Below are positions 1 to 10,923 of a stretch of DNA of 64,000 nt, piece by piece. The notes beneath the pieces were generated by a model that saw only the letters and a program-made list of their open reading frames with translations, was not told the DNA's origin and did no database searches. How positions within the stretch are numbered: the first letter of the stretch is position 1; each line of letters opens with the position of its first letter. Source of the DNA: Ipomoea triloba. Taxonomy: Eukaryota; Streptophyta; Magnoliopsida; Solanales; Convolvulaceae. Where the stretch lies: contig NC_044920.1 of NCBI RefSeq assembly GCF_003576645.1, positions 24,909,772-24,973,771 of the forward strand. The letters run 5' to 3'. A program made the translations under genes and the position numbers.

Positions 1-1414
1 ATCAAGATATCAACCTTGGTCTCGATACACTAACAATTCTCCAACAAAGCTGAAGGACGGTCATACTTAAAGTCTGGAGAAGAAGAATACCATGGAGATG
101 GAATAATGAAGAGGTGCCGAACGTGAAGATTTCAAAATGGGCGGAAATGGATGACACGTCAGATTTCCACCACAAACGGTCAAAGGGTGCACCAATGCTG
201 AAGTGGCCTGATTCCCTACAAACAAGGAATAATGGGAATATAAAAAGAGTAACTTTTACCAAAAGACGAAAGTGGAGCATGGACTCAAGAAAAGTGAACT
301 ATGGAACATTCACTACAAGACAAAGAGGTTCAAGTTACAAGATCACCACTCCATGAAATATGCTGAAAATATGCAAGACCCATGATCAGCATGGGAGACA
401 AATTTCAAACGGAATAATTTTCCCTCCAACGGAATTATTCCTCTACTCTCATATATAAGGACGTAAAGACACAAAAAAAAAAAAAAGAAGGTGAAGTAAG
501 AAAAAGGGGTTCGAAATTCTTAAGAAGTGTCTGTCTAAAACGTTCAAAGTGCAAAGTGGTTAACTTGGAATATCATCCTGATATTCAAAATAGCGAGAAA
601 ACACATCTTAGTGTTTCAAGAGAGTTACAAAGCTTAAACTGTTATACATCCAGAAGGTGACCGAAGCTGCTCTACATTGAAGTTGATTCAACGATAGCTT
701 GTGGTCAGATTGGAGTCTGTTACATTCAACTGTGACAACCAAAAACACCTTGCTTTGGATTAAGCAAGAGAGGTGGAGTAACCTGGCAGCTGTCCGAGTG
801 AAAGAAACCTGAGGCTTGACGCGGGCTTGGTGATCAAAGGTCAAGTGCTCGAGAGGTGGAGTAGCTGGAAGCGGGGAGAAAGACCTTGGAGAGGCGGAGT
901 AACCTGGGAGCTGTCTTGTGAAGATCCTGAGGCTTGACGCGGGCTTGGTGATCAAAGGTCAAGTGCTCGAGAGGTGGAGTAACAAGAAGCGGGGCGAAAA
1001 ACCTGAGGCTTGAGGCGGGCTTCGTGATCAAAGCTCAAGCTCTCGATATTGTACTAAATAAGGGAAGTTTTTAGTGCAATCCTTCCAGGGAGTTTCTGGA
1101 AGAAGAGTGGACGTAGGCGGGTTGGCCGAACCACTTAAAAATCTCTCTTGCATTTACTTACTGTTTTCATCTCTCGCTAACCTCTCGATTGCACTGCATA
1201 TAAACTCACTTCTCGAACTAACTCAAACTCGTGCTAACTAAAAGGGGATAACATTTCCGCTGCGCATAAAACTTTGTCTTCACCTCGTGAGGTATCGAAC
1301 CTAAACATCCTAAGTTCAATACACACGAGAGGTTGAAAAGATTTGCAAAATCTTATACAAGTCTATTCACCCCCCCCCCCTCTAGACTTGTACCCCATCC
1401 CCTTGGGATCAACA
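1..1414 (+). mobile_element. 3' part of a long terminal repeat (probably copia/SIRE-like), cut by the window edge
   Basis: The stretch ends in a C-tract (about 1369-1381), then TCTAGACTTGTACCCC and CTTGGGATCAACA at 1402-1414. An LTR ending in GGGATCAACA with a C-rich tract just inside is typical of SIRE/Maximus-type copia LTRs, whose start would read TGTTGATCCC; that start is not in the window. A TATA-like ATATATAAGG lies near 450. No primer-binding TGG follows position 1414, so this should be the outer end of a 3' LTR or a solo LTR, with 1415 onward being flanking DNA. The flank is an intron of the Helitron Rep gene. The class is inferred from the end motif only. Confidence 0.5.
770..1046 (+). 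repeat. About 118-bp tandem repeat inside the LTR, roughly 2.4 copies
   Basis: The block GAGGTGGAGTAACCTGG, then CTGAGGCTTGACGCGGGC, GTGATCAAAGGTCAAG and TGCTCGAGAGG recurs at about 770-887, 888-1005 and, shortened and more diverged, 1001-1046. Copies differ by a few substitutions and small indels, so this is an old duplication within the LTR and not an exact assembly repeat. Confidence 0.7.
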
Positions 1415-1482
1415 GTTATTACACTTAGATACTAAAATATAAGAACGGTAGTACTTAAATGCGAATCTTTAAAGTTTATTAC

Positions 1483-4400
1483 CTAAATGCGTTGATGCGA
1501 TTCTCCACCTCATTCTCCGTGTCATGTATGTACAATTGAGCAAATTTTGGACTACTACCGTCTTGAGGAAGCAACCCTCCCATTAAATGGAAGTTTTGAC
1601 CATTAATTCTAAATATTGGTGGGGCATTCCCAATATTTATAGATGTATTCACTTTTGCTCCTAAGGATGTAAAAGAGAACATGTTATTATACATCCTAAT
1701 GTTTTTCAAAAATTCAATACGTTTCTCTCCTTGACCGAAAAATAAGTTGTAGATTCTTGTTGGCGGTACCCCCAATCTTGGTAGCTTGATCTTGCCATGA
1801 AAACAGCATGTAGAATACTTAGGTATTGCGTGCCGCACCTCCTTATTAATACGTTCTCCATACCAGAAAATTGCATGGCAATGATCACAAATATTGTTGG
1901 GATCCCCAATATCATTGTAGATCACTACAAAATTTGAATTGAAATGTAAAAAAGATACTTTAATAGAACAAAATATTAACTCTTCTTTTACCAAAATTAA
2001 AGAATAATAGGATTCAAAATTGTTTAGAAAGTAACTACGTACCGTCGGGTGCAGGTGGAATTACATTAGTGTGGTTAATTACCACAACGGATGAAGTTTG
2101 TACATCAGTATTGATTTGGGGGGAAATAGATGGCACATTATCAACATCTTGAATATTTTCTAAAGAGGGAGAAAGTAATGAAATATGTTGGTACAATAGT
2201 GTAATAAAAAATATATTATTTTCACAATTCTATACTAATAACTAATTGTATCATGTTAATTGAAATTGAATCTCAGTATTTATAAAATCCACGCCGCATA
2301 GAAAATAATATATTTTTACTCACAAGATTATTTGAAAATATTCTAAAACATTACTTTCAGTGCAGACCTATAAATGTTCAAAATGTGTACCTAAACTTGT
2401 AGATGGTAATGAACATGTAGGTTCTACTCCATTAATGGTTGGTATGCATTTGGAACATTGTTTTCTTCATGTTGAACCGATCCAGCTGTAATGAAAGTCA
2501 ACAACATTGTATAGATCAACAAACTCACAACTCACTTATTATGCATAGTTTTTATTAACATTAGTATAAGTTCATTTGTAATTAAATGAATATGAAAATT
2601 TAAGAAACATTATTAAGATATATTATACAATGGAGATTTATATGAAATTAAATAAATAAATTTATGTCCTCATTCACATAGGAGGTTTAAAAAAAAGATA
2701 AAAACTCATTAAAAGTAAAAGTTGCTAACAGAACAATTTGCAATAATAAATTACATCTATATTAGACTGCTTACCAGCAAAACCGTTTTCCTCCATTTCT
2801 TTGCTTGTATCGTGCAATGTAGATGAAAATTCCTCTTCTAAATTGCGAGGAGGGTGAATTGATAAATTTGACCTCAACCTGTTTGTTCTATTTCTCGTCT
2901 CTTTTGGACAAAAAACATTGTTTTGTTAAGAAAGACATATGACTAAGATAGCATTGAAGTTGTTAACCATGATTGTCATTTTTTTTTTGATGTAATACTA
3001 AATTCTATTTAACTAACCTTTAGTAACGTTTTGGGAATGCAAGAGCCTTGTAGCATGACAGTTTGTTGTGGTCACCTGAAATGATTGAGATGATCTTCCC
3101 CGAGATGATTGCACTAATCATCCAGTTGAAGAAATTATATTTACAATACACATTTAATTTATAATGTGTAATCTAAAACTCTTTGATAAATAAAAATTAG
3201 TAAAGTTTTTTAATGGAATTGGATACTATTACGTATTGAACCTAAACTTTCAATTTTAAATCTCTACATTCAAACAAAAATTAACTAACCTTTAGTAACG
3301 TCACTGTACGTCAAGTGGCCAACTTCATGAAATTTTGTTGGTGTGTCCTTAAATAATTGAGATGTTCTTCCCCGCAATGATTGCACTAATAAAAAAGTTC
3401 CTCAAAAGTGATTTAAAAATATATTGTGCAAGAAGATATTTAAGTACAAAATTTAATTTGTACTATATAATTTAAAAACTATATAATAACTAACCATTAT
3501 TCAATTAATTTAATGGAATTGGAAGTTGATTACGTAATTAAACTACACTGTACAGTCTCAAGTAAAAAAATGCAGAACACACACCAAAAATTAAACAAAC
3601 CTTTAGTAGAGACACTGGACGTCAAATGCACAGCACTCCTCAAGTTTGTTGGTGTGTCTTGAAATACTTGAGATGATATTGGCCGCATTGATTGCACTAA
3701 TATAAAAGTTCAACAAAAGAGATTTAAAAATAGAATACAATTTCTAATGTGTAATTTAAAAACTATATAGTAAATAACCAGTAGTCAATTATTTTAATGG
3801 AATTTTATGTCTATGGCTAATTGCGACTACACTCGCATTTAGTAAAAAGCATAACACAGACCATTAAAAAAACTAACCTTTAGTAACGACAGAGGACGTC
3901 AAGTGCCCAACACTCCTCAAGTTTGTTGGTGTGTCTTGAAATCCTTTAGATGATATTCCCCCCGTTGATTGCGCTAATAAAAGAGTTGACCAAAAGTGAT
4001 TAATAACAAAAACAACATTCGTAATGGTTAATTTTCCAAATATATGATAACTAACCATTACTCAATTATTTATATGGAAATGGATCTCGATTACGTATTG
4101 AACCTCAACTTGTTTTTAGAAAAAAAAAAAGACAACAATTAAAGAAACCTTTAGTAACGTCAGTTGACGTCAATTGGCCACCACTCCGAAAGTTTGTTGG
4201 TGTGTATTGGCAACCTTGAGATGACATTCCAGAAGTTGATTGCACTAATATAAAGGTTGCACAAAAGTGATTTAAAAATAACATCTCAATTATAATGGTT
4301 AATTTTGAACTAAATGATAACTAACCATTAGTCAAGTCTCTTAATGGCAATGTATACGTGCTATTACGTCTTGAACCTACATTTCCAATTAGACAAAACC

Positions 4401-4869
4401 GAAACCAAAAGACTCAATGAGGATCAACAAAATCAAATTAAAATAGCGAAAATAAAATGAGTCAAATTATGGTACACCTAATATCATGTTAATAACTAAT
4501 TTTGTAAACAGTTTATATAAAAATGCGAGGTTCTATTATTACCTTTGTTGCAGCTGCCCCATTGGGATAGTGGCGTGTTAGAACTAATATTGGACTTTAT
4601 TAAGTTACCACCTGCAAATTAATGAGTTGTGGGTACAAATTATTATATATAACTACCATACATAAAATTACTAAAAATAAAATATATTTGTCAATAGTCA
4701 TTCGAAAAAGGTTGTTCTACTCATGTGAAATACTTACTATTATTCAAAATGGTCAATGTCGTATTTATAGAGTTCTCAAACACGCCAAATACGTAAGGAT
4801 CCGTGGGTGGCACATGATGTGGTGCTCTTGTTGGCAACACATGATGTTCATTGTCTGTGTTGTTGTTTT
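1483..4869 (-). pseudogene. Helitron Rep/helicase gene, N-terminal half, multi-exon, broken
   Basis: The last visible exon (1483-1924) encodes about 147 residues matching the start of plant Helitron helicase-like proteins: CDHCHAIFWYGERI, CCFHGKIKLPRL, NIRMYNNMFSFTSLGA, then FRINGQNFHLMGGLLP and PKFAQLYIHDTENE. It stops just before the HUH rolling-circle nuclease and the SF1 helicase, which are not in the window. Reading upstream on the minus strand, GT-AG exons in constant phase 1 fit at 4738-4869, 4543-4611, 4149-4244, 3878-3973, 3601-3696, 3290-3385, 3018-3113, 2775-2900, 2391-2485 and 2043-2159. All are a multiple of three except 2391-2485 (95 nt), which has lost one base and runs into a stop. 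The first coding exon was not found. An RPA-like gene lies upstream on the same strand, as in autonomous plant Helitrons. The exon model is inferred; the domain call is firm. Confidence 0.8.
3018..4244 (-). repeat. Five tandem copies of a 96-nt phase-1 exon within the Helitron Rep gene
   Basis: Exons 4149-4244, 3878-3973, 3601-3696, 3290-3385 and 3018-3113 are each exactly 96 nt, each preceded by an acceptor ending TTAG and followed by AAAG then a GT donor. Each adds 32 residues: start QS, often RG or SG near residue 5, SSQ, then QDTPTNLRS in the centre and HLTSS..VTK at the end. Copies differ at many positions, including inside the introns. Spacing between copies is 271, 277, 311 and 272 bp. 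Because each exon starts and ends in the same phase, gaining or losing copies would not shift the reading frame. I do not recognise the repeat as a named domain. Confidence 0.85.
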
Positions 4870-5123
4870 CTGCATTGTGAAAGACCATTATGTAAAATAA
4901 GCAAGTATACTACAATATTATACTTATTACTTAACAATCATATACTTTGTAAACATTATCTTAAAAAATTACATGAAATATTTTACAGACATTGTAGTAT
5001 AAAATTTTAGCGTATATATGTATAAACTACATATACGGACACACAATTATTAATATATATGTATTTTATATATATATAAAATATATACGGACACACCATT
5101 ATATCTGTAATATATTTATTTTG

Positions 5124-5154
<31 letters not shown>

Positions 5155-5178
5155 AAAAACAAATATCAGATGATGCAT

Positions 5179-5517
5179 CCGTAGTGTTCATTTTGGATCT
5201 CCCAGCTGCACATCTCTCCCCCGTAGTGTTCATTTTGGATCTCCCAGCTGCACATCTCTCCCTCTTAGTGTTCATTTTGGATCTCCCAGCTGCACATCTC
5301 TCCCTCTCTACTCTAACCTCCATTTCTCTACCTGCACATCTCTCCCTCTCTACTCTAACCTCCATTTCTCTACTGCTATTACACTCATATCCTACTCTAA
5401 CCTCCATTTCTCTACTGCTATTACACTCATATCTGTAACTCTACGAACCCAGATCTTTAATCCATGCATATATCGTGTAACTCTACGAACCCAGATCTTT
5501 AATCCATGCATATATCG
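5179..5517. repeat. Chain of five exact 42-bp tandem duplications (cluster 1)
   Basis: Pairs of identical neighbouring 42-mers start at 5179/5221, 5224/5266, 5290/5332, 5350/5392 and 5434/5476. Each new pair begins inside or right after the previous one, so the sequence advances while repeating every 42 bases once. There are no mismatches between partners. Since 42 is a multiple of three, both strands stay open through the block and give spurious repetitive reading frames. This is most likely an artefact of contig overlaps left in the assembly. Confidence 0.9.
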
Positions 5518-5818
5518 ATAAACCTCGCCGTAAACGACATACCATAGCCGTTAATCGGCGACTTGAGGTACCGATACCATTAGCAAATTGAAGAAAAGGA
5601 TTTTGGTGCAAGATGGAGAACAATGAACTGGTAAGTTTCTGTTCAGAGTGTATTTAGTTTTGAGATCGTAGATCTACGATTTTCGACCTGCTTATTTTTG
5701 AAATGCATGTCTTTTCCGATGAAACTTGCAGGTTTGTTTTTTCGGTTACTTCTAGTGAGAAAGAAAACTACGGACGACTGGACTATGTACTGATTCACTG
5801 ACCCATGTGCTTGAAAAT

Positions 5819-6069
5819 GAAGTTTCAAGCTAATGTATTTGGTAATTTCTCTATTCATTTGAAGTTTCAAGCTAATGTATTTGGTAATTTCTCTATTCAT
5901 TTTGTTTTCCAAGCTAATGTATTTGGTAATTTCTCTATTCATTTTGTTTTCAGTTCTTAATCTTGCACGAAATCTGGACTTCATTTTGTTTTCAGTTCTT
6001 AATCTTGCACGAAATCTGGACTGTCAATTGTTTTCAGTTCTTAATCTTGCACGAAATCTGGACTGTCAA
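5819..6069. repeat. Chain of four exact 42-bp tandem duplications (cluster 2)
   Basis: Identical adjacent 42-mers start at 5819/5861, 5868/5910, 5938/5980 and 5986/6028. The unit length is the same as in the clusters at 5.2 and 7.5 kb although the sequences are unrelated, which argues against a minisatellite. Confidence 0.9.
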
Positions 6070-7538
6070 TGTTTTAAAGTTTCAACCTAGGGTATTTGGT
6101 AAAGTTTCAGTTTGTGTTATGTAATGACAACTCAAATATGTTGATTACTCAATTAGAAGGCTACCTATTCACTGTCAATTTGTATTGCCTTGGCCTGCAG
6201 TTAATGAATTGCCCTGAGTTCTGTAAATTTGAAATTTGTATAAAAAACTTAAGTTGATTTAAGTTTGTTGATACAATTTCAGTAATACATTACTGAAATT
6301 TGACTACAATTAGTGTTTATGAACACCTAAAAACCCTCAGTACATAGAGTGGTTTCGTGCTAAATGGTAATAGAAATTTACTATGTTTTAGTAGGTTAGA
6401 AATTTTCACTCTAAATATCTAACCTACGTAATCAACTCTAAAACCATTTGAAATGTAAAAGAATCAGAGTGAGTACCTTTCTCATTGGATGGATGTTTCC
6501 TTTTAGTGCCTATGACCGCTGATTTGGTGAGCTTCCTCATGCTTGCATTTGGTTATTAGTTTTTCTGTGTCTCATGTACAGTGAATAGGTAGTATTTATA
6601 CTGTAGTAATCAGCATCAATAATGGAGGGGACTTTTTTTTTTTCCAGTATGACATTGGAAGACTAAATGACTTACATGCCATTAATGATTTTAGCTCCAT
6701 AATGATGATTAACTTTATATGTAACCAAATAATTACACTGATGCATATTTTATTGACAATTTTTAACTGAATTGTTAGCCTAATGTTTAATTAAATTCTC
6801 TAATTGGCAGCTAAACTGACACAGTTTTAATACATATTCAATTAATAGCTTTTTTAATATTTATTATCCACAGGATTCAAGGTTGTGCATTGGCCTTCAT
6901 AACTGATGATTACAGAATAGTGTTATCCATATACTAAGGATGAATCAAGCAAACAACACACATGCTCTCAGTGGTGTGAAATAGATAAGTCACCTATTCA
7001 TTTTATAATTAGTTATTAATTAAAATAATGATCCAATTTGACTGAGATGATAGAATAATAGAAGAAATGTACTGGTTTTCTTGATTTACAATTTGGTCTA
7101 TTAGAAATGTACCATCTATTCAAATTTTCATTAAAAAAATAATACAGCTTACTGGTAAAAAATTTAAAACTTTGGATACTACCATCTCTTCAAAATTTTC
7201 AATTTAATGAAAGTAAAGTTTGTAAATTACCAACTCAAACTGTGTAGAGTATTGTCTTTCTGTTCATTTAAACACAATGACAGTTATGAATTGTTCTAGC
7301 ACTGGAATTTCTAATTCCTACTGTCAATATCTCAGTTTATATGCTAAGGATGAATCAAGAACATAACTGACACACTGTTAGTGGAGGCGAGAGGTAAGTC
7401 ACTTGTACGTATTCTTTTTTTTTTTTTTTGAAAACATTTGTACCTATTCTTAATTAGTTAGTAATACAGTGTCAGATTAGTGTTTTTTTTTGCTGGATTA
7501 GTTGAGCAATTTGTTCATTAAAAATTTGCTAGAAATGT
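6070..7538. other. AT-rich spacer inside the Helitron region, no gene seen
   Basis: No coding exon, RNA gene or complete mobile element is recognisable. Several homopolymer T runs occur, and one poly(A) micro-insertion with a 16-bp imperfect target duplication lies at 7401-7451. The stretch lies between the Rep gene and the RPA-like gene. Confidence 0.5.
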
Positions 7539-7971
7539 ATGGCAATTTGTTGACATAGTATTTCAACTGAGCAAATACTGATGGCAATTTGTTGACATAG
7601 TATTTCAACTGAGCAAATACTGAACTGATCTACATACTAAACACTGAACTAAGCAAATACAACTAAACAAATTTTCAAAATATAATTTATTGAATACAAA
7701 TGGAATGTATGTTACTAAGAAATATAATTTATTGAATACAAATGGAATGTATGTTACTAAGCAAATACAAATAAACCAATTTTCTAATTTATTGAGTACT
7801 AAGCAAATACAAATAAACCAATTTTCTAATTTATTGAGCCTAACTAAACAATTTTCAGAACTGTTTTCTAATTTATTGAGCCTAACTAAACAATTTTCAG
7901 AACTGCAGTACATACTAAGTGTAGACAGTAAACAATTTTCAGAACTGCAGTACATACTAAGTGTAGACAGC
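7539..7971. repeat. Chain of five exact 42-bp tandem duplications (cluster 3)
   Basis: Identical adjacent 42-mers start at 7539/7581, 7678/7720, 7755/7797, 7822/7864 and 7888/7930. The last three units overlap stepwise, so that the second half of one pair becomes the first part of the next. Partners are identical base for base. Confidence 0.9.
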
Positions 7972-8005
7972 TTTGCTAGGTTATAGCAGTGCTCCAACTT
8001 TGCTC

Positions 8006-8446
8006 AAAGTTTCTGCTTTACATCTCCTGCCCTTAGATCTTGAATCCTGCAACAATAATCCAAAATTCAAACTGTGGTTTAGTTAGGAATGCCACTTTTA
8101 TTTTGATCCACAACGGTTTGACCTGCAATACTTTTTTTTAAAACCAAAATAAGAAGCAGTCGCAATACATAACCAATAGGGAAATTCGGGGTACAGTTTA
8201 AAACAGAAAGCAACACTAGAAACAAAGTTTCTGCTTTACATCTCCTGCCCTTAGACCTCAAATCCTGCAACAATAATACAAAATTCACAGAGTGGTTTAG
8301 TTAGGAATGCCACTTTGATTTTGAACCACACCGGTTTGACCTGCAATACTGTTTTTTAATACCAAAATAATAAGCAGTCACAATACATAACCAATAGCGA
8401 AATTCGGGGTACAGTTTAAAACAGAAACCAACACCAGAAACAAAAC
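8006..8446. repeat. Diverged direct duplication of about 219 bp
   Basis: The block beginning AAGTTTCTGCTTTACATCTC (about 8006) and ending near CAACACTAGAAACAA recurs from about 8225 to 8446 with scattered substitutions and small indels (for instance TTAGATCTTG versus TTAGACCTCA). Unlike the 42-bp pairs it is clearly diverged, so it is a genuine older duplication. It lies just downstream of the RPA-like gene. Confidence 0.8.
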
Positions 8447-8504
8447 ATAACTGTCATACACAATAGTAACCAAACTGTCCATAAAAAACAGTCATAGAAA
8501 ACAC

Positions 8505-10514
8505 TCAATCTATCTTCTCTAACTTGACATGGCATTGCTTCACTTTCTTTCCACCCTTGGTTGAGGAGAATGAATCAAGCAAACAACGCTTGACTGGTCC
8601 ATCAGTAGTACAATCTGTACTACTCGTTGGAGCCAACAGAGCAACAGGACTCTCCCCCTCATCACTCTCAAACCCCTGACCATTGAAAACATATATTAAC
8701 CAAAGTTAGCATTTGAGGAAGACTTACTGTTTAACTGCATTTAGTTAAAAAAGAAACCCACTACCTCCAAAAATTTATCATCCCCCTCGCTTATAGGGCC
8801 TTCAGAGTTAAAGTCATTTTCTTCTAAAGCTAGAAGATCAGGGCAGAGTTGTTGCAGCAGTAACTGGTCAGTGTTAATTTTCACTACAGGAAATGGGATA
8901 TTACGACGAACAAAGTGTTCCTTCTTTGCTGAAATCTTGAAAAGCATTGTCCTCCCTTTGAGTTCATATATCTCCTTTATGTGTCCAAGGTTCTGAAAAA
9001 ATGAAGCTACAGATTAGTTATAAGGGTTGACAATAAAATAAATCTCAACTTAAAAAATGCCCTATAACAAATTTAGAAAAAACTTACATTCAAATTCCTT
9101 TCATATAGGTCTTCTGCTGCAATACCTAGCAAATCAACGCATTCCCTATCCCATATCAAAAAGGATGCAGTACCCTTCATGTCAACTACACGCACTCTGA
9201 GTTTATACTTTCTAACACTACCATCAGGGATTTCATTACATTTGAAACACTTATTGACACCCTCAGAAAGTTTGAGTGCTTTATTGCAACCCTTCTTAGG
9301 ACAGGAAATATAAAACCAATCACTTGGTTTTTCCACACCATTTACCCTTGCAGCTATCCAAAAGTCACCAAACTGGATAAAAAAAAAAGAATACAGATAT
9401 TAAATTAATGAATAAGAATTCGCAAATGTATTCCAAAATCATTAATTACATCTTCAGTGTCGTAGAGATCATTAATAGTAATGAGCTCCAGCGATTGAGT
9501 GCTCGAATCATCATGAGTGTTTGTGAAACTCATGCTAGACATGGAAGCTATACTCCTCATGGGTGTAAGCTGGGACAGCTCTGTCATACTGTAAATTATA
9601 AAGAAGAGTTAATAACAAATATAAAAACAATGAAAAAAGAATTCAGTTCATGTAAACTTACCTTTCTTTAAACTGCTGCATTTCAGGACAATCAATATTA
9701 AAGTGAATTTGAGTGACATCATAGGAGGAGCAGATTTTTACATCACCATCTGAAATTATATATGTGTATGTTAGTATAGGTGCACATCTAGAATCTAGAA
9801 TATGATTTAAAGTACTTTGATAAACAGTGATGTCACTTACCTCTAACACCAAATTTCAGTCTACAGCACTGGATCAGCACATACAGAGGCTCATTACCAG
9901 GAGATTGATAGAAAGGCTCAATTTTTGCAACATGGTCATCCCAAAAAGTATAGGTTAAACGATTACCCCTAAGCAATCAAACGCAAATATTTAGCGAACA
10001 ACAGATGCATCCTACTTATATGGTAAAAAACAGATAATACATTACTTACTGTGAATCTTCTATAACAAAATCAATTAGTCTAGTATCATTGCCATTGATG
10101 GTCTTCTGTTGTGGAGCATGTATTTGAACAACTCGACCAATCAAATCTAATTGAAAAACATATGCTGTCAAAAGAAAGGCAGAAAACAGAAACAACTTTT
10201 GTACACTAATTAATGGACAGAAAATTAAGATTTGAATGCTTACCAAACAGCTCTTTGTCATTTATGCTTGGGTTACTCCTCAAACTTTGGAATGACCTGA
10301 TTCTGTACATGTGTCTAGGGAAATTTGCAGACCTATATTCTTTCATAATAGTCTCACCATTGAATTGCAACATGTATTCATGCATACTGGTTTTATAAGT
10401 ATGCCAGTTGGCTACCACAAAGAAGTTTTTTACACAATAGACAGATCCTTCAACAAAACTGTTAAGGAATTTAGGAAGGATGTCGTTTGGTATATGGGCA
10501 TGCATAACAGTCCC
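8505..10514 (-). CDS. RPA70-like single-stranded DNA-binding protein, Helitron-associated, 5' incomplete
   Basis: Eight GT-AG exons read in one continuous phase: 10244-10514, 10050-10146, 9841-9968, 9662-9749, 9450-9588, 9088-9372, 8765-8992 and 8505-8675, giving 468 residues and a stop (KLEKID then TGA). The first exon carries an OB-fold strand set (HAHIPNDILPKF, YMLQFNGETIM), exons 2-3 a second (DLIGRVVQIHAP, GNRLTYTFWDDHV), and exon 6 the C-terminal RPA1 domain with a zinc ribbon CPKKGC..CFKC and the following LRVRVVDMKGTASFLIWD. The tail is polar with a basic end. The N-terminal part of the first DNA-binding domain is missing: exon 1 starts in phase 0 at an acceptor, and no upstream exon was found before the P450 promoter. 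RPA-like proteins are common cargo of plant Helitrons and probably coat displaced single strands. No stop or frameshift was seen inside. Confidence 0.82.
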
Positions 10515-10923
10515 CTGAAGAGATTATTATTATTTTTTGAAATAAAATATTTTATAATTATTAAGTCTTAAAAAATTGTTTAAAAAAATGGCGCCTAATT
10601 AACGGCCATTAGTTTACTAGGTTAGGCGCAACGTAACGATCAGTTAGGACAATGCACAACACGTTTGGGAGCAAAGGACAATGTACAAGATTGCATGTTT
10701 TTTTTATGTAGCGATGGCAACGCCAATATAATAATGGCTTTACTGTCAAAATCTAAGACTAGATGAAATGAAAATAGCATATAAGCCATCAGCCTGATAT
10801 TAAATTACCAATATAACCCTCATAGGTCATACCATAGACGACCATTCTCTATATATATCAAAACATAAAGAGCAGATTGGCATTCACTCATTCCATTATA
10901 TTCCTACAACTTAAAGAGAGAGA
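10515..10923 (+). promoter_or_regulatory. Upstream region of the first P450 gene, with TATA box
   Basis: TATATATA at about 10852-10858 lies some 70 nt before the ATG at 10924, the usual distance for a plant promoter plus a short leader. The rest of the stretch is AT-rich and shows no gene. The left border of the Helitron region (its 5' TC end on the minus strand) should lie here or nearby but could not be fixed. Confidence 0.55.

Noticed and set aside
5099..5438. Repetitive open frames on both strands (GRSKMNT and ILDLPAAHLS repeats)
   Set aside because: The repetition comes from the exact 42-bp duplications, a multiple of three. With them removed nothing gene-like remains, and I could not link the stretch to the first Rep exon.
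5613..5632. ATG followed by a good GT donor on the plus strand, suggesting a mini first exon
   Set aside because: No downstream exon in phase or recognisable protein was found, and the adjoining region contains duplication artefacts.
10515..10923. Helitron 5' terminus (TC end) near the RPA gene
   Set aside because: No convincing terminus could be chosen by eye; many TC dinucleotides occur and there is no second copy for comparison.
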